Notes under the pieces: model-generated
Seen by the model: only the letters and a program-made list of their open reading frames with translations
The model's database searches: none
What the model was told of the DNA's origin: nothing
NCBI GenBank assembly: GCA_039619475.1
Contig: CM077115.1
Coordinates: 298,965,756 to 299,029,755, forward strand
Reading direction: 5' to 3'
Origin: Icerya purchasi
Taxonomy: Eukaryota > Arthropoda > Insecta > Hemiptera > Monophlebidae
Length of the DNA: 64,000 bases
Part shown: positions 36,357 to 47,655 of the stretch, piece by piece
Layout of the letters: each line of letters begins with the position of its first letter
Position numbering within the stretch: the stretch's first letter is position 1
Made by a program: the position numbers and the translations under genes

Positions 36357-36403
<47 letters not shown>
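36357..36403. repeat. (TA)n microsatellite
   Basis: Pure AT dinucleotide run immediately 5' of R copy D. Confidence 0.95.
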
Positions 36404-36404
<1 letters not shown>

Positions 36405-36408
<4 letters not shown>

Positions 36409-36748
36409 CTCGGCTATTTTGGCCTCGCAAGGAGCTGTGCCCCTTGACTCCTCTTGCTTTCATTCCTGTCTCATTCTTTTCTATACTTTGTATAAAATGA
36501 TCAAAATTTACAACGTAATTTTTACTGGCAGCAACACACAAACAATAACATAATCACAAGAATCCTATTGCAACATTTAATATTAATTTTATACAAAATT
36601 AAGACATTTTTTCGATTTTTCGTTACATAAAATTATGAAATTTTTTAAATAACAATTGCAAAAATCCTATAAAATATAACAAACGTTACATAAAATTGGG
36701 ACATTTTTTCTAATGGGGGGTAGCCTAAGGAGTACGTTGTAATTAATA
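36405..36748 (+). repeat. Interspersed repeat R, copy D
   Basis: TATAACTCGGCTATTTTGGCC start, the AAGGAGCTGTGCCCCTTGAC hairpin segment, several internal ATCCTAT/ACATTTTT units, then GGGGGGTAGCCTAAGGAGTACGTTGTAATTAATAT-type terminus at 36716-36748 (given here as overlapping landmarks). It is closest in layout to copies A and C. Confidence 0.75.
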
Positions 36749-36749
36749 T

Positions 36750-38785
36750 TGTTACGGTTCCGCTCTCTTATAAAGTTTAAACTAGTTCGGGCGCCATTGA
36801 AGAAAAATTCTTCAAATAAAAGAAAAAACACGATAATCAAAAAAGGAACGGGACGCCTTTCCTATCCATCGCAGAGCAGTTCACAGTATCTCTTGCTCAA
36901 AACGCCTACCACGTGAACGCCAATCATAAGGATCGGACTAAAAAGAAAAAAAAAAACGGAACAACAAAAACGAAATTAAATAAAAAAATGATACATTTTC
37001 AGTATCTAGCAAAAACTTTGCACTTCTGTAGGCGAATATTCTACTCGACTAGTTAATGATATTTATCCAAATACAACTTGCGAAAACAGATAACCGATCG
37101 ATCGCGATGTTGATCAAACGGCGAGGAAAAAAGAAGAAGCTCATGGCTATGCCATAATTTTCAGAGCCGAGCAATTGTGTCTGGGCATTGCCCCTAATGC
37201 GAAATTTCCCATCAATCGCTCGGCCGCCGCGATATACCTTTTTACCATTATTAATACTTGATTGGAAGCTTCGACATTCACACACACACCGTGATGTCAT
37301 TCATACTCGCTTTTATTACTAACACAGACATACATATAATGACTTACATCTTAACAATTTCAATAGATCGCTCGGAATTTCTCTAATACAACCTGATTAC
37401 GTTGCTATAAAAATTTCACATTTTCGAACTCGGTACACAGGCAAACTATTCGCAATTCTTTATTTTCTCTTTTCGAATTATTTTGTTAATTATTATTATT
37501 ACTATTCCTATTATTACTATTATTTTTCTCCTTACTTATATGTATTATTTAGATTAAGAAACAAACCAATTTGGTTCGTTACGATATATAATTTGCTTTT
37601 AAATCCAAGGGAAATATTTGAACGGGATTATTTTATCTTTCAAACAAAATACGCGCTCCAAGTTAAAACTAGAAAAACGAAAAACAAAAAAAACTTTCAA
37701 TTAGTTATCTTTTTAAAAACGGTATAAAATTAAATAATTGAAATAACCGGTGGTTATGATGAAAAGGAATTTTTTAACAATCTATTCCAGGTTACACGTA
37801 TTGTACAATCATGTTTTACCCCGCACTTCAGATAGAGACGTGTAGACCTCCCTTATGTTTTGAAAAATAAAAATAAAAATAAATGATTTAACGAAAGCTT
37901 TGTTGAAAAGCATGCCGAATCATTTGCTGATTTTTAGACCTAACTGAGAAGACATTTAAATTAAGGTAGATAGGTAAACTTCCAAAAAAAAAAAAAAAAC
38001 AAAAAGCCGTTGCGGATAATTATTTATCCATTCATAAAACGTAGCTGGTATATACGAAAGTTTGTACAAGTTAATTTTCTTTAGAAAATTCATCAACGGC
38101 ACAAGTTTTATGTATGGCTCATTCGCTTAACTTAATTGGAGTATATGAATCAATAATTTTATCCAACACACTTAAAAGTTTTGAAGTAGGCTAAAAACAG
38201 CATACATTTTTCATATCTTTACAGCAACGAGGTAGCGTTATGAAAAAACACGTGAAAATTAGCTTGACCAGATATGGTCCGTTAAATCTTAATCTGTACA
38301 AAACCATACAAAAGTTATTGATGAAATTATGGAAGTACTTGTAATTAAAGCCATTTTCGAAAGGCTTAAAACGAGATAATAACGACTTGAAACAAAGTCA
38401 GAAGCGGACAATTTATTACATTAAGTTTCTGACTTTCGTTTTTCTCGCATTCAATCATTTAAGTTTTGTATTCTTAAAAAAAATCATTAACAGTTAACGG
38501 GGAAATTTCCAAAATAAGAAAAAAAAAAAGTACGATTCTTTCAAACTCATTAGATTTACATAAGACTTATGACAAAAGCAATGAAGAGAAAATGACAGAA
38601 TTCGCCGGCGAGAAATCTGAAATCCAAAAAGATACGACAAATTTTCTTTGAAAAAACGTATTTTGCCCTTTGTAGCAGATAGACACACATTAATTAGTTA
38701 TTGAAAAGCAGGCTGGAAAAATTTTAAAACGACTCGATAAGAAAATTTTATTTTTTTCTGTGAGGATAAAAATTTGGGAAGTTAA
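36750..38785. other. No gene recognised
   Basis: Starts with TGTTACGGTTCCGC, which could be an LTR start, but no partner end was found. ATT-rich low complexity at about 37490-37530. A-runs at about 36950 and 37985. Confidence 0.4.
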
Positions 38786-38839
38786 ATTACAGAAAACAAA
38801 GACCCTTCCCTTCCCGAAAGTTACCGTCCTATCTCGTTA

Positions 38840-40993
38840 TTGAGTGTCATTTCCAAAACGCTGGAGAAGATGGTTAATAGGCGTCTCCTGTTTTTTCTCG
38901 AACAGAAAAGTCTTCTTTCTCCTAACCAAGCCGGCGGGCGAGAGGCAAGATCAACAGTCAGCCAACTACTTAGCCTGCAAAGGCAGATACTCTCGGCGTT
39001 TCAGCGTCAACAGCACCTCTATGCAGTATTTTTCGATTTAGAGAAAGCTTTTGATCGCCTGTGGCGTCATGGCCTACTACTAAAACTGCGAACGACGGGA
39101 ATCGCCGGAAAAATGGGTAAATACCTACACAGCTTCTTAGACAATAGAACGATCCAAGTTACGACTGGTTCGTCAACGTCTGAACTGATGCTGTTGGAAA
39201 ATGGTGTACCACAAGGCTCTGCTTTAAGTGCAACCTTGTTCATATACTACATTAACGACTTAACTGACTGTCTTGCCGCCTCTGTAACGTCCCGGCTCTA
39301 TGTGGACGACCTAAACATCTCCCTATCATCCAACCATCCTATAAACGCTCAAAATATCTTACAAAAATCCATAAAAAAGCTCCAAAAGTGGTCCAATGAC
39401 AACGGTTTGACCTTCTCCTCAACAAAAACAATATGTGTTGATTTCCACAGGGGACGCCAAAACGCACTTTCCAGCATATTCCTGATTCTAAATGGTGTTC
39501 CTATCCCAAACCGTTCATCAGTTAAGTTTCTAGGCTTAATATTTGATAAAAAACTCTCCTGGCGCGATCACATACGTGAGCTCAAAGCTAAATGTCTAAA
39601 ATCCTTGTCCATCCTAAAATATCTGTCGAATTACAAATACAACATAAATCCAAAACTACTCCTTACAATATATAGATCAATCATCCTTTCGCGAATCAAT
39701 TACGGGTGCCAGGTATACTCCTCAGCCGCCAATAGTGTGCTAAGATCCTTAGATCCTGTACATTTTGCGGCCCTCCGGTCTATTCTTTCCACTCATCCCT
39801 CTACTCCTGTTATAAGTTTGTGTGCACTGGCAGGTTGTCCCCCACTATCCTATTATAGGAAATATTACAACTTTAAAGAACTGAGCTCCCTCCTTAGTAA
39901 TACTAAGACCCCGTCACTCGAGCCGGCCACCATATCCCCTAATGGGAGTTTTGCGAACGATCCAGCGCCTGAACTTTTTTCAGTTATGGATCATTTCCAA
40001 ATCCCCTCAATCCCAAGAGCTTTACCAGATTTCGCAATAACTGTACCTCCCTGGAGTCAGCCGATCACAAATATAAACATATCTCTCACAAAATTCAATA
40101 AAGCACAATATCCCCCAAACGTAGTACAAATAGTAAATAACACCATAGCGAGCTACACCGATCATGTATGCCTCTACACAGATGGAGCGAAGGCAAAAGG
40201 TTATCAGTCACCGGCAGCATGCTCCTTCGAAGTATCAAAAACAGCAGAGTCAGTCAGACTACATGATTGCTGCACAGCACTGGACGCTGAAATATATGCG
40301 ATTGTTTTCTGCATTCAACACTATACTGATACTAACCCCCAGTCCCAAAAGGCCCTACTTATAACTGACTCCTTAAATTCCCTTCAACTTATTTCAGATA
40401 TAAAACCCAAAAACCCCCTGATAAGAAAAGTCCACTACCTACTATACAGACTATCCCACCTAAACTCTGAAATATCCTTCCTATGGGTGCCGGCCCATGT
40501 AGGAGTCCCAGGTAATGAGCGCGTCAATCGAGCAGTTCAGGCGACACTATTCTCTTCAATGCCATGTAATCTCCCTCTTCCCCCCACAATGGCCCATTTA
40601 TTTATGCACCAAACTGGGGAAGAATGGCAGCAGGAATGGAAATCCGCAAGTACATTCCTCCGAATCATAAAATCAACCAAAGAACCCTGGTGGCCCATAG
40701 ATGAAATTTCTCGCAGAGATTTTTCTGTCTTGAATCGCCTCCGAACAGGTCACACAGCCCTTTCGCACGGGTATATCTTCACGGGACAAGCACCCCCAAA
40801 TGTCTGCTTCTTCTGTGGTCAACCAAGCGCCCCGTCCACATCTCACCTCCTTCTCGAATGTTTCTCTTTTGCGGCACCAAGATCCACTTATTTCACTACC
40901 ACCTCTATCTCTAAGATCTTATCGAACGTTCCGTCTGCGGTCGCAGCTATGTTGGCTTTCGTGCGTAGCAGCGGCCTATACCATAGAGTTTAA
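38840..40993 (+). CDS. LINE reverse transcriptase / RNase H protein (ORF2, N-terminally truncated)
   Basis: The frame is open from 38786, so the ATG at 38840 is internal and the endonuclease and RT fingers are missing. RT motifs (numbered from that ATG): FFDLEKAFD at 65-72, GVPQGSALS at 122-130, LYVDD at 153-157, then KFLGLIFDKKLSW at 229-241. RNase H: D448 in YTDGAK, E484 in DAEIYA, D510 in ITDS and WVPAHVG at 549-555. The last expected Asp of the GNExAD motif is Asn (NERVN, N563). The tail has C656, C659, H669 and C674, a zinc-knuckle-like group. Such proteins reverse-transcribe their own mRNA at a nicked target. YVDD instead of FADD/YADD is family-typical for some I-group LINEs. With no start codon context it is not an active gene. 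Confidence 0.85.
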   Translation: MSVISKTLEKMVNRRLLFFLEQKSLLSPNQAGGREARSTVSQLLSLQRQILSAFQRQQHLYAVFFDLEKAFDRLWRHGLLLKLRTTGIAGKMGKYLHSFLDNRTIQVTTGSSTSELMLLENGVPQGSALSATLFIYYINDLTDCLAASVTSRLYVDDLNISLSSNHPINAQNILQKSIKKLQKWSNDNGLTFSSTKTICVDFHRGRQNALSSIFLILNGVPIPNRSSVKFLGLIFDKKLSWRDHIRELKAKCLKSLSILKYLSNYKYNINPKLLLTIYRSIILSRINYGCQVYSSAANSVLRSLDPVHFAALRSILSTHPSTPVISLCALAGCPPLSYYRKYYNFKELSSLLSNTKTPSLEPATISPNGSFANDPAPELFSVMDHFQIPSIPRALPDFAITVPPWSQPITNINISLTKFNKAQYPPNVVQIVNNTIASYTDHVCLYTDGAKAKGYQSPAACSFEVSKTAESVRLHDCCTALDAEIYAIVFCIQHYTDTNPQSQKALLITDSLNSLQLISDIKPKNPLIRKVHYLLYRLSHLNSEISFLWVPAHVGVPGNERVNRAVQATLFSSMPCNLPLPPTMAHLFMHQTGEEWQQEWKSASTFLRIIKSTKEPWWPIDEISRRDFSVLNRLRTGHTALSHGYIFTGQAPPNVCFFCGQPSAPSTSHLLLECFSFAAPRSTYFTTTSISKILSNVPSAVAAMLAFVRSSGLYHRV

Positions 40994-41009
40994 CCTTCCT
41001 AAGTAGGCT

Positions 41010-41051
41010 CCATGTGCTGTAATAGCCTCAGTAGTTAAACACAGCGCATGG
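41010..41051 (+). other. Stem-loop in the 3' UTR of LINE family 2
   Basis: CCATGTGCTGT (41010-41020) pairs with ACAGCGCATGG (41041-41051) across a 20-nt loop, with one G-U pair. It is unchanged in the second copy (56729-56739 with 56760-56770). In several LINEs a 3' stem-loop is what the RT recognises. Confidence 0.65.
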
Positions 41052-41098
41052 AAATCCTCACTATTATTTTATTAAAAAAAAAAAAAAAAAAAAAAAAA

Positions 41099-42954
41099 GT
41101 TTTGACTTTTAAGTACCGGAAGGATTTTAGCAAATACGAATTTTATGATTTAAAAAAAAGTCGAATACTTTTCATCCACCTGAAGTATCGAAAATCTAGG
41201 TGTCGATATAAATTTGTGCTGTTTAGTGATTTATTCTCCACTTCGAATGTTGGAAAAGATTGAAAACAATAAAATATTTTACCTTTTTTATATCACATGG
41301 AAATTTGATGAGAAATTTCCAGCAGTCGATTGATCAGGTAGTTTCTGTGAGAAACGATACATTTTTAATATTTCATACAAAAGAAGAAACATTATCACGA
41401 AATCTATGATTGAACTTTCTGTATTGGGTCAAAATTGCAGCGGAAACGATATTTCTCCTTCGTAAAGGGGAAATTTTCGACTGCGTAATACTTTGCTAAT
41501 TACGACATTTTTTCTAACCTAAACTTCAAACACAAAACGTTAAAGTATGTATTTGTTAAGTGGGAAGTTTTAAACTAAATTGAATTGTTTTTTTCTTTGT
41601 TTTTTTTTGTTTGTTTTTTTTTTTTTATCGACAAGAAAGAAGAATAACTTACTTAAATACGATTGGATTTTTTATATATATATATATAATACTTTTTTTT
41701 TGCTTTGAGCAACTACTTTGAGCGGTATTATTCTGTGTATGTTCGTCTATCGTGCCCGCGCGTAGATATAAATTGTCTGAGAGGAGCCGATAATATATTA
41801 TCTAGTGCTAGGAAACACGGGTGGTTTTGACGTGTTCTCAATGTGAGAGAATGTTTTTTTATTGGACCGCGTGATTTTTTTTTTTTTTTATAGAAAACGT
41901 TGTTCAGCGGCCTGTTCGCACTGCTGAGCTCTTTGTATAAAGTAATGATAAGAAAATTTAACCGGATAAAATTACACACCGATGCGTTTGAACATTTTGG
42001 ACTAGAGCAGCTAGAGCTTTCGGCTGTTGTATCTTCGAACAGGATAGAATTAAGAAAATTACAGGACTCGGTGATTTATGATTTTAATCTGAGCAACGGA
42101 CGCTAGATAGAACGCCTGAAAGCTCAATGTAGTGCGCATTTAATCTTTTTCGGTTAACAGGCAGCTCTACACTAGGGGGCAACTTTCACACCTCGACCGA
42201 ATGGATAGCTCGGAACAGAGTTCATAAGATGAAACGCTCACTATTGGTTTGCGCCGCAGTTCCCTCTGATGGTCTACGTGTGTGTCTACCTCTGCAGTCG
42301 CGTCATCTATAAAGCAATACGTTTATCTTCGCGTTTTTCCAAAATCGGAACAGAGCGAATTTTTGTTAAGGCAATTTAATAATTTATTCCCGTCGTCGAA
42401 CAATTTATCCACTACCCGACCCTCCATTAAGCCAGTTCAGCTCAAAGAGCTTCTTTATATGAAAAGGATGGTCCGGATTTCCCCGCGGAAATAAAACTCG
42501 CGCCCATAAAATAAACCGACTATAGAGTTTTACTATGAATCGCACGGCATATGCGAAAAAGAGGATCATTTAATCAGATATTTGATAATTTAAAAAAAAA
42601 AAAATCACCGGCCGATTCGATGCGAATTTATAGTTTTGAACTTGATGACAAATCAGTTTGTTCGCAAAAGCTTTTCTCAATTTTTAAGGCATTATGTTAA
42701 GAAACCCTTTTGGACGTCTTAGGTCTAATAACCTAAGTCGGTATTTTAGGTAAATTCGAAAGTCAGCAAAAAAAATATGCCCGTCACTTGAAATATTATA
42801 AACGAAAAACTGACTCTCATTTTAATCGAATATCGATCAAACCAAATTCCATAATTTCTTAAATCGAAATATTGATCTAAAAATTTCGTTAAAAACTGCA
42901 AAACAAATTGACACAGCCGTAACTTTCAATATTCAAAAAACGGAGTGGAATGAT
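41099..42954. other. No supported gene
   Basis: 41.7-42.5 kb is GC-richer and has plus-strand frames of 68 codons (41900-42106) and 70 codons (42282-42494), neither with a recognisable domain. T-runs at about 41590-41625 and 41875-41890. Confidence 0.4.
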
Positions 42955-44679
42955 TCTACATCACGCGCCACCCTTATCCTCGAAATCAAAAAACTTATAC
43001 CATTATATATTAGAGACTTAATTAAATAAAAAAAATACAGATCCATCGGATAAGCACACTTGGAATCAGCTTAATAGGACATTAAATAACGCTATAAATA
43101 ACCTACGAGTCAGTGTATTCTGTACGTATACGAAAGAATTATCAACTACCGATAACTCTCTCTTGCAAGCAACTAGAAAGGTGTTACTAACTTCCTCTTC
43201 TCAATGATAATGGTGATTTGGCTAAAACTGAGCCCAAAAAAGCTGAGCTGTTCACATCTTATCTATATAAAACGTCCCAACCTCATCCAGACATTATAAA
43301 TAAGATCATGTACACAAAATACTTCACAATTTGGATGGTCCTCTCCCATTACCTCACGTTCGTAAATTTATATGTCCGTCTGAAGTACACAATTATGAAC
43401 CTACCAATCAAGAAGCAGTGCTACGTCTTCTCCTTAAAACAGTAAGTCTGCTATTAACTTATATCGACAAGTCCATGCTCCGAATAAGCTACTTCCCAAT
43501 TCGGTGGAAGTACTCTATAATAAAAATTGTCCCCAAACTTCATAAACCCTCTTACTTGTACACGTCTTTTAGGTCTATTAGACTTCTCCCCCGCCCCCAT
43601 CGGTAAAGAGTTGAAAAAAATTTTATTCAACTGTATAGAGGGGAGTGAGATGATTCCACCTCACCGGTTTGGTTTCCGGAAAATGCATTCCCTTGTGCAC
43701 CAATGTCATAGGGTTGTTGAGAAAGTAAAATGTATTGCTATTCAGTGCTCTTGGACGTGTCTAAGGCACTTGATCGGGTGTAGCACCCGGTCATTTTATA
43801 TTCTCATCATCACAATACTTCCATATTATTAAATCATATCTCGCCAAGAGCTATTTCAGTTTTAAAGAAGATAATACTTACTCTTCTATTTATCCCGTCT
43901 TGTCCGGGGTTCCCCAGGGAGGTATTCTTAGGCCGGTATTGGATACATTCATATCTGATCTACCCAGTGCCCCTAACACAACGCTGTGCACCTTTGCTGA
44001 TGATTCATGCGTAATTGCTTTTGATTCTGATGTGACTAGAGCAACAAATTACTTGCAGCAACAACTTACGCGTTTAGAATCTTGGTTGACAGACTGGAGA
44101 ATAAGCGTTAACGAAAGGAAAATCAGTCATATATTTACATTACGGAGAGGCATCGCACCACGAGTTGATCTAAATGTGAATGTTATTCCGCAAGTAAGTA
44201 CAAGGTACTTAGGCGCTTGTATCTAGATAAACGCCTTACGTGGGGTCGACATATTACCATCAAAAGTGGCGAAATAAGAAGGCGATATGGACTGCTCTCA
44301 CGGTTATTGGATGCTCGATTTAGATTATCATTAGATGACAAAACACTAATATACAATAGCTTAATTAAGCCGATCAGGAAATTGTCGAACTTTGGGGAAC
44401 TTCTAAAAATCACATATACGTCGTCTTCAATCAGTTGAGTCCAAGTTCTTGCGCAAGATAGTCGGCGCACCGCAGTTTGCATCGAATACATCGATAAGAA
44501 GAGATTTTCGGATTTCTTCTTTTACTGCGGTAGTAAAATCGAGATACAAGACCTTCTTTGACAGGCCGGTAGCTAATACAAACGTTCTGGTTACTGACCT
44601 CGCAGATAAAAATATACCTTATCCCTCAGCTCATCGGTTAAAAATGTTGTGGCTGCGTGATATTTTGAATAATCTGTAA
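42955..44679 (+). pseudogene. Jockey-clade LINE remnant, third copy
   Basis: In order: LEIKKLI and DKHTWNQLNRTLNNAINN (42980-43100, shifting frames), SLLQATRKVLL (43165), KTEPKKAELFTSYLY (43221) and FPIRWKYSIIKIVPK (43495). GFRKMHSLVHQCHRVV follows (about 43675), then GVPQGGILRPVLDTFISDLP (43905), FADDSCVIAFD (43995), LDKRLTWGRHI (44220), and the C-terminal IVGAPQFASNTSIRRDF (44460) with AHRLK. This is the Jockey RT order. The catalytic FLDVSKAFD motif is shifted out of frame near 43750, and several frameshifts occur. The 3' end probably lies near the (AT)n at 44826. Confidence 0.85.
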
Positions 44680-44825
44680 ATGTATTTAGATCTAATTCAG
44701 CAAGAAGACTGGGGTCATTGGATTGACCAGTCCTCTTAGGTCATTTGCTTCGTGATATTTTGCTTAGGTCATGTCTACTGATTACAATATTTTCAGATTG
44801 TAGAAAGAAAGAGAGAGAAAAAAAA

Positions 44826-44849
44826 AATATATATATATATATATATATC
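44826..44849. repeat. (AT)n microsatellite
   Basis: Short AT dinucleotide run after an A-rich tail-like stretch at the end of the Jockey remnant. Confidence 0.85.
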
Positions 44850-44923
44850 GTCTTTAAGAGCGAGTCAGTGTATATCATGAAATTTTTATTTCTGCTGGCA
44901 TCCATTTCACTGTGAATCTAATA

Positions 44924-46275
44924 GCGGATAGTTCAGTTGATAACACTGAGAACATAGCTGCCAGTGCATTTTGGAGGACAACAGCCTACCCTTGCTAATG
45001 ATTTTGATCCATCCGTGTACATGAATTCGTAAACCGCGTGATTTCCTTTAATTTCTTTTAATGCTTCCCTGATCTCGATATTATTTTCTCTATTGACGTT
45101 ACAAAATGTTAGATCCATTTGTGAGCTTAATATCCATGGTGGAATGGTGTAGAGGTATTCATGATATGCGGTATTTTCCTGATTAGCAAGCTGCAGCATG
45201 GTCAAATATTGTCTTCTTAATTCCAAGGGGAGGTCGGAAGCGTCCCATAAAATACTTACTGTTGGTGATGTTCTGTAAGCTCCAGTTGTCAATCTGTGTA
45301 CCGTATTTTGTATCGTATTTAGAAAATTTAATAATATTAAACTCGCGGTAGTATAAGTAGGGAAAAATCCAGTTCCGGCCTTAGTAGAGTGCGATATATC
45401 GTTAGTAAACTATGTCTGCTTGTACCACAGGTGTCGTATGTGATTGTTTTCTCATCAGATTTAGTTTCTTACGACAACTGATCTTCAACGAATTAATATG
45501 TGGTTTCCATATAAGTTTGCTGTCAAATATCGTAAGTATCGCATTTCTTTTGCTGATATTATTCGGCTGTTATACAGATTTAGACATATTTTCTGTTCGC
45601 AGTTATTACGGCGACAAAAATGCGTGTTTTTGACGTTGACAAACGTAGCCCGTTGTTTCGTGACCAGTTTTGTAATTTAGTAATTATACCTTGCAGAATT
45701 GATTCTCCTAGTTCAATATCCGTGCAGGGAAGTGAAATACAGAAATCATCTGCGAACAGAAATGATTTTATTGGTTTTTGGACCATCTCCATAATATTAT
45801 TTATTGCAATATTGAATAATGTAGGGCTGAATACCTTGTGGGATTCCATGTATCAGCTTGTGAGGTTCGGATACAACAAGCCCTATTCTCATTCGATAAT
45901 AAAAAATTCGCGATAAATGTGCAGAGGCGTCCTTTGAAGTTCCATGAGCGTAATGTTGATAAAATTTTGTTTTTCCATATAGTATCAAAAGCTTTTTTAA
46001 AGTCAAAAAAGCCGGCTAGTAGATGATGTTTACTTGAATAAACTTTGAGGATGCATTGTTGTATACATAATATGGAATCATTGGTGCATCGTCTTGGTTG
46101 AAATCCATACTGGCTATTAGTGAATAGTTTTTGTTCTTTTATTTCCCACAATAGTATCCGATTTAAAATTTTCTCGAGTATTTTATATGATAACTATCCA
46201 ATGCTGTAGGATTATTGTTAGGTTTCAGTAACGGTATTACAGTTGCAGTCTTCTAGTACGGTGGAAGAGTACCCG
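44924..46275 (-). pseudogene. LINE remnant, family 4 (RT and start of RNase H)
   Basis: The minus strand shows PPY-stop-KTATVIPLLKPN (46265-46215), then FTNSQYGFQPRRCTNDSIL (about 46110). GFFDFKKAFDTIWKNKIL (46015), a damaged GIPQG region (45845), FLFADDFCISL (about 45760) and NGLRLSTSKTRI (45650) follow. After a gap come LPLELRRQYLTMLQLAN and YTDGSKSLARVG, an RNase H start (45230-44980). Multiple frameshifts and stops. The order RT then RNase H suggests an I-group LINE. The element ends within the RNase H. Confidence 0.75.
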
Positions 46276-46283
46276 TGAACCAC

Positions 46284-46775
46284 ATTTTATTGTAGATAAT
46301 CCAACCCTGACTCCTTTTAACTTGCCTTACAGCCTTTCCCATCCTCTTCTCCTTGGTTTAACAATTTTCCCAGTCCTATTAGCTGTTCTGTCACTTCTTC
46401 CATAGTTCGCGTTCGTTTTAATCATAGTCTATTCCCGGCTTCTCGTTTCCGCTTTGCTCAATCTTCTTTGTGTCCCATTCATCCTCCTACCTTAAATGTC
46501 ACCCGTGACGCAAACCATGTACTATTCGAATGCCCCTTCATTTCCTCAGAACGTGCGATCTTTTATTCCAATTTCCTTGGCCTTAGCCTCCCTACTCCTT
46601 ACAGAACCCTCTACATTCTCACTTTTCCATCTCCTTCTGTTGTTCCTTTGTTAGCCGCCTTCGTTTCTTCTGTCTCTAATCGTTTTTTTTTTTATGTAAC
46701 CTGTCGCTCCATATGTCTTTCTATTCTTCTAATCTGTTGTATTGGGTGAATGTCCATAAAATAAAAAAAAATTAC
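46284..46775 (+). pseudogene. LINE family 1, copy 5 (C-terminal tail and 3' end)
   Basis: Begins in the segment after RNase H (SNPDSFQLALQPFPSS), continues with NHSLFPASRFRFAQSSLCPIHP and CDANH-like RDANHVLFECPF (46430-46540). It ends with IGLPTPY-like LSLPTPYRTLYIL, TTGGGTGAATGTCC and an A-run (46740-46772). 5'-truncated. One Cys of the tail motif appears as Arg (TRDANH). Confidence 0.75.
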
Positions 46776-46870
46776 GAGTAAATACATAAAAAATAGATAA
46801 TAAGCAATGAGCCTAAAACATTTTCAGACGCGTATTTTAAAAGGTAAATATTAAAATTATCTGGTTTTTA

Positions 46871-47629
46871 ACCGACTTCAAAAAAGAAGGAGGTATTCAA
46901 TTCGACTGTATTTTTTTTTTTTTTTTATGTGTGTTACCACAGAACTTTTTTCTAGATGAACCGATTTTGATGATTCTTCTTTTATTTGAAAGGTGGTGGT
47001 CCCATTTAAATTTGATCAAGGTCCGACCGGTAGTTTTTGAGTTATCCTTAATAATGCGGGAGATTGAAGCTTTTTGGATGCTTTTCATTCATGATTGTTT
47101 TCACCGTCGGATTAGATTTTTGACTTAAAATACTATAAATTTGCCAAATTACCATGGAAATGTAGCTTTTGGTGTTTTTACCATGGAAATAAATGTTTTA
47201 ATTTAATTGAATAAAAATGCACTAAAAAGTAAAAAATAAAATGCTTTTTTACAAAAAATAAATACCGACTTCAAGGTTTATTATAAAAATTTAAAAATGC
47301 ACTAAAAAGTAAAAAATAATTACTCCCGATAAAATATATATATCAGAGTGATATAACACTTAAGTGGTGGTATTGTAATTCGTATACAACATTAACTTTT
47401 TGGAGTTGGAATTAAATTCATGTTAGGAACAATTTAATCAACATTTAATGCAGTTTTTAATTATTCTTTTAATATGAATTTGATGCCAACTCCAAAAAAT
47501 TAATGTTGTATAAGAATTACGATATCACCTTTAAGGGTATATCACTCTGATATATATATTTTATCGGGAGTAATTATTTTTTACTTTTTAGTGCATTTTT
47601 AAATTTTTATAATAAACCTTGAAGTCGGT
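46871..47629. mobile_element. Non-autonomous TIR element with ACCGACTTC ends
   Basis: The left end ACCGACTTCAAAAAAGAAGG (46871) and right end CTTGAAGTCGGT (to 47629) form short terminal inverted repeats. The interior has a T-run, GAACCGATTTTGATGATTCT and AAAGGTGGTGGTCCCATTTA, a combination I recall as widespread in insect genomes. The right half is itself a foldback (47239-47655). No coding capacity. The superfamily is not assigned. Confidence 0.5.
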
Positions 47630-47655
47630 ATTTATTTTTTGTAAAAAAGCATTTT
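47239..47655. repeat. Inverted repeat, arms about 185 bp
   Basis: Arms at 47239-47425 and 47478-47655 are near-perfect inverted copies (CCGACTTCAAGGTTTATTAT, CTCCCGATAAAATATATATA, CAACATTAA...TTGGAGTTGG), with a loop of about 50 bp. Confidence 0.8.

Larger units (their letters stand above)
38786..41098 (+). mobile_element. LINE family 2, copy 1: 5'-truncated, otherwise well preserved
   Basis: Runs from a 5' truncation inside the RT (about 38786-38800, just before SLPESYRPISLL) to a 25-nt poly(A) ending at 41098. It contains one uninterrupted RT-RNase H frame, a short 3' UTR of about 80 nt with a stem-loop, and the tail. No target-site duplication was convincingly visible. The second copy at 55909-56821 differs at only about a dozen of some 890 shared positions by eye. 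Confidence 0.85.

Noticed and set aside
36750..37490. TGTTACGG start as a solo LTR
   Set aside because: No CA-terminated end with a matching target duplication could be placed and no second copy exists in the window.
38786..41110. Target-site duplication around LINE family 2 copy 1
   Set aside because: Short similarities such as AAGTT on both sides are too weak in AT-rich DNA to claim.
41900..42494. Two frames of about 70 codons as small host genes
   Set aside because: No start context, domain or splice signals that hold together. The GC-richer composition alone is not enough.
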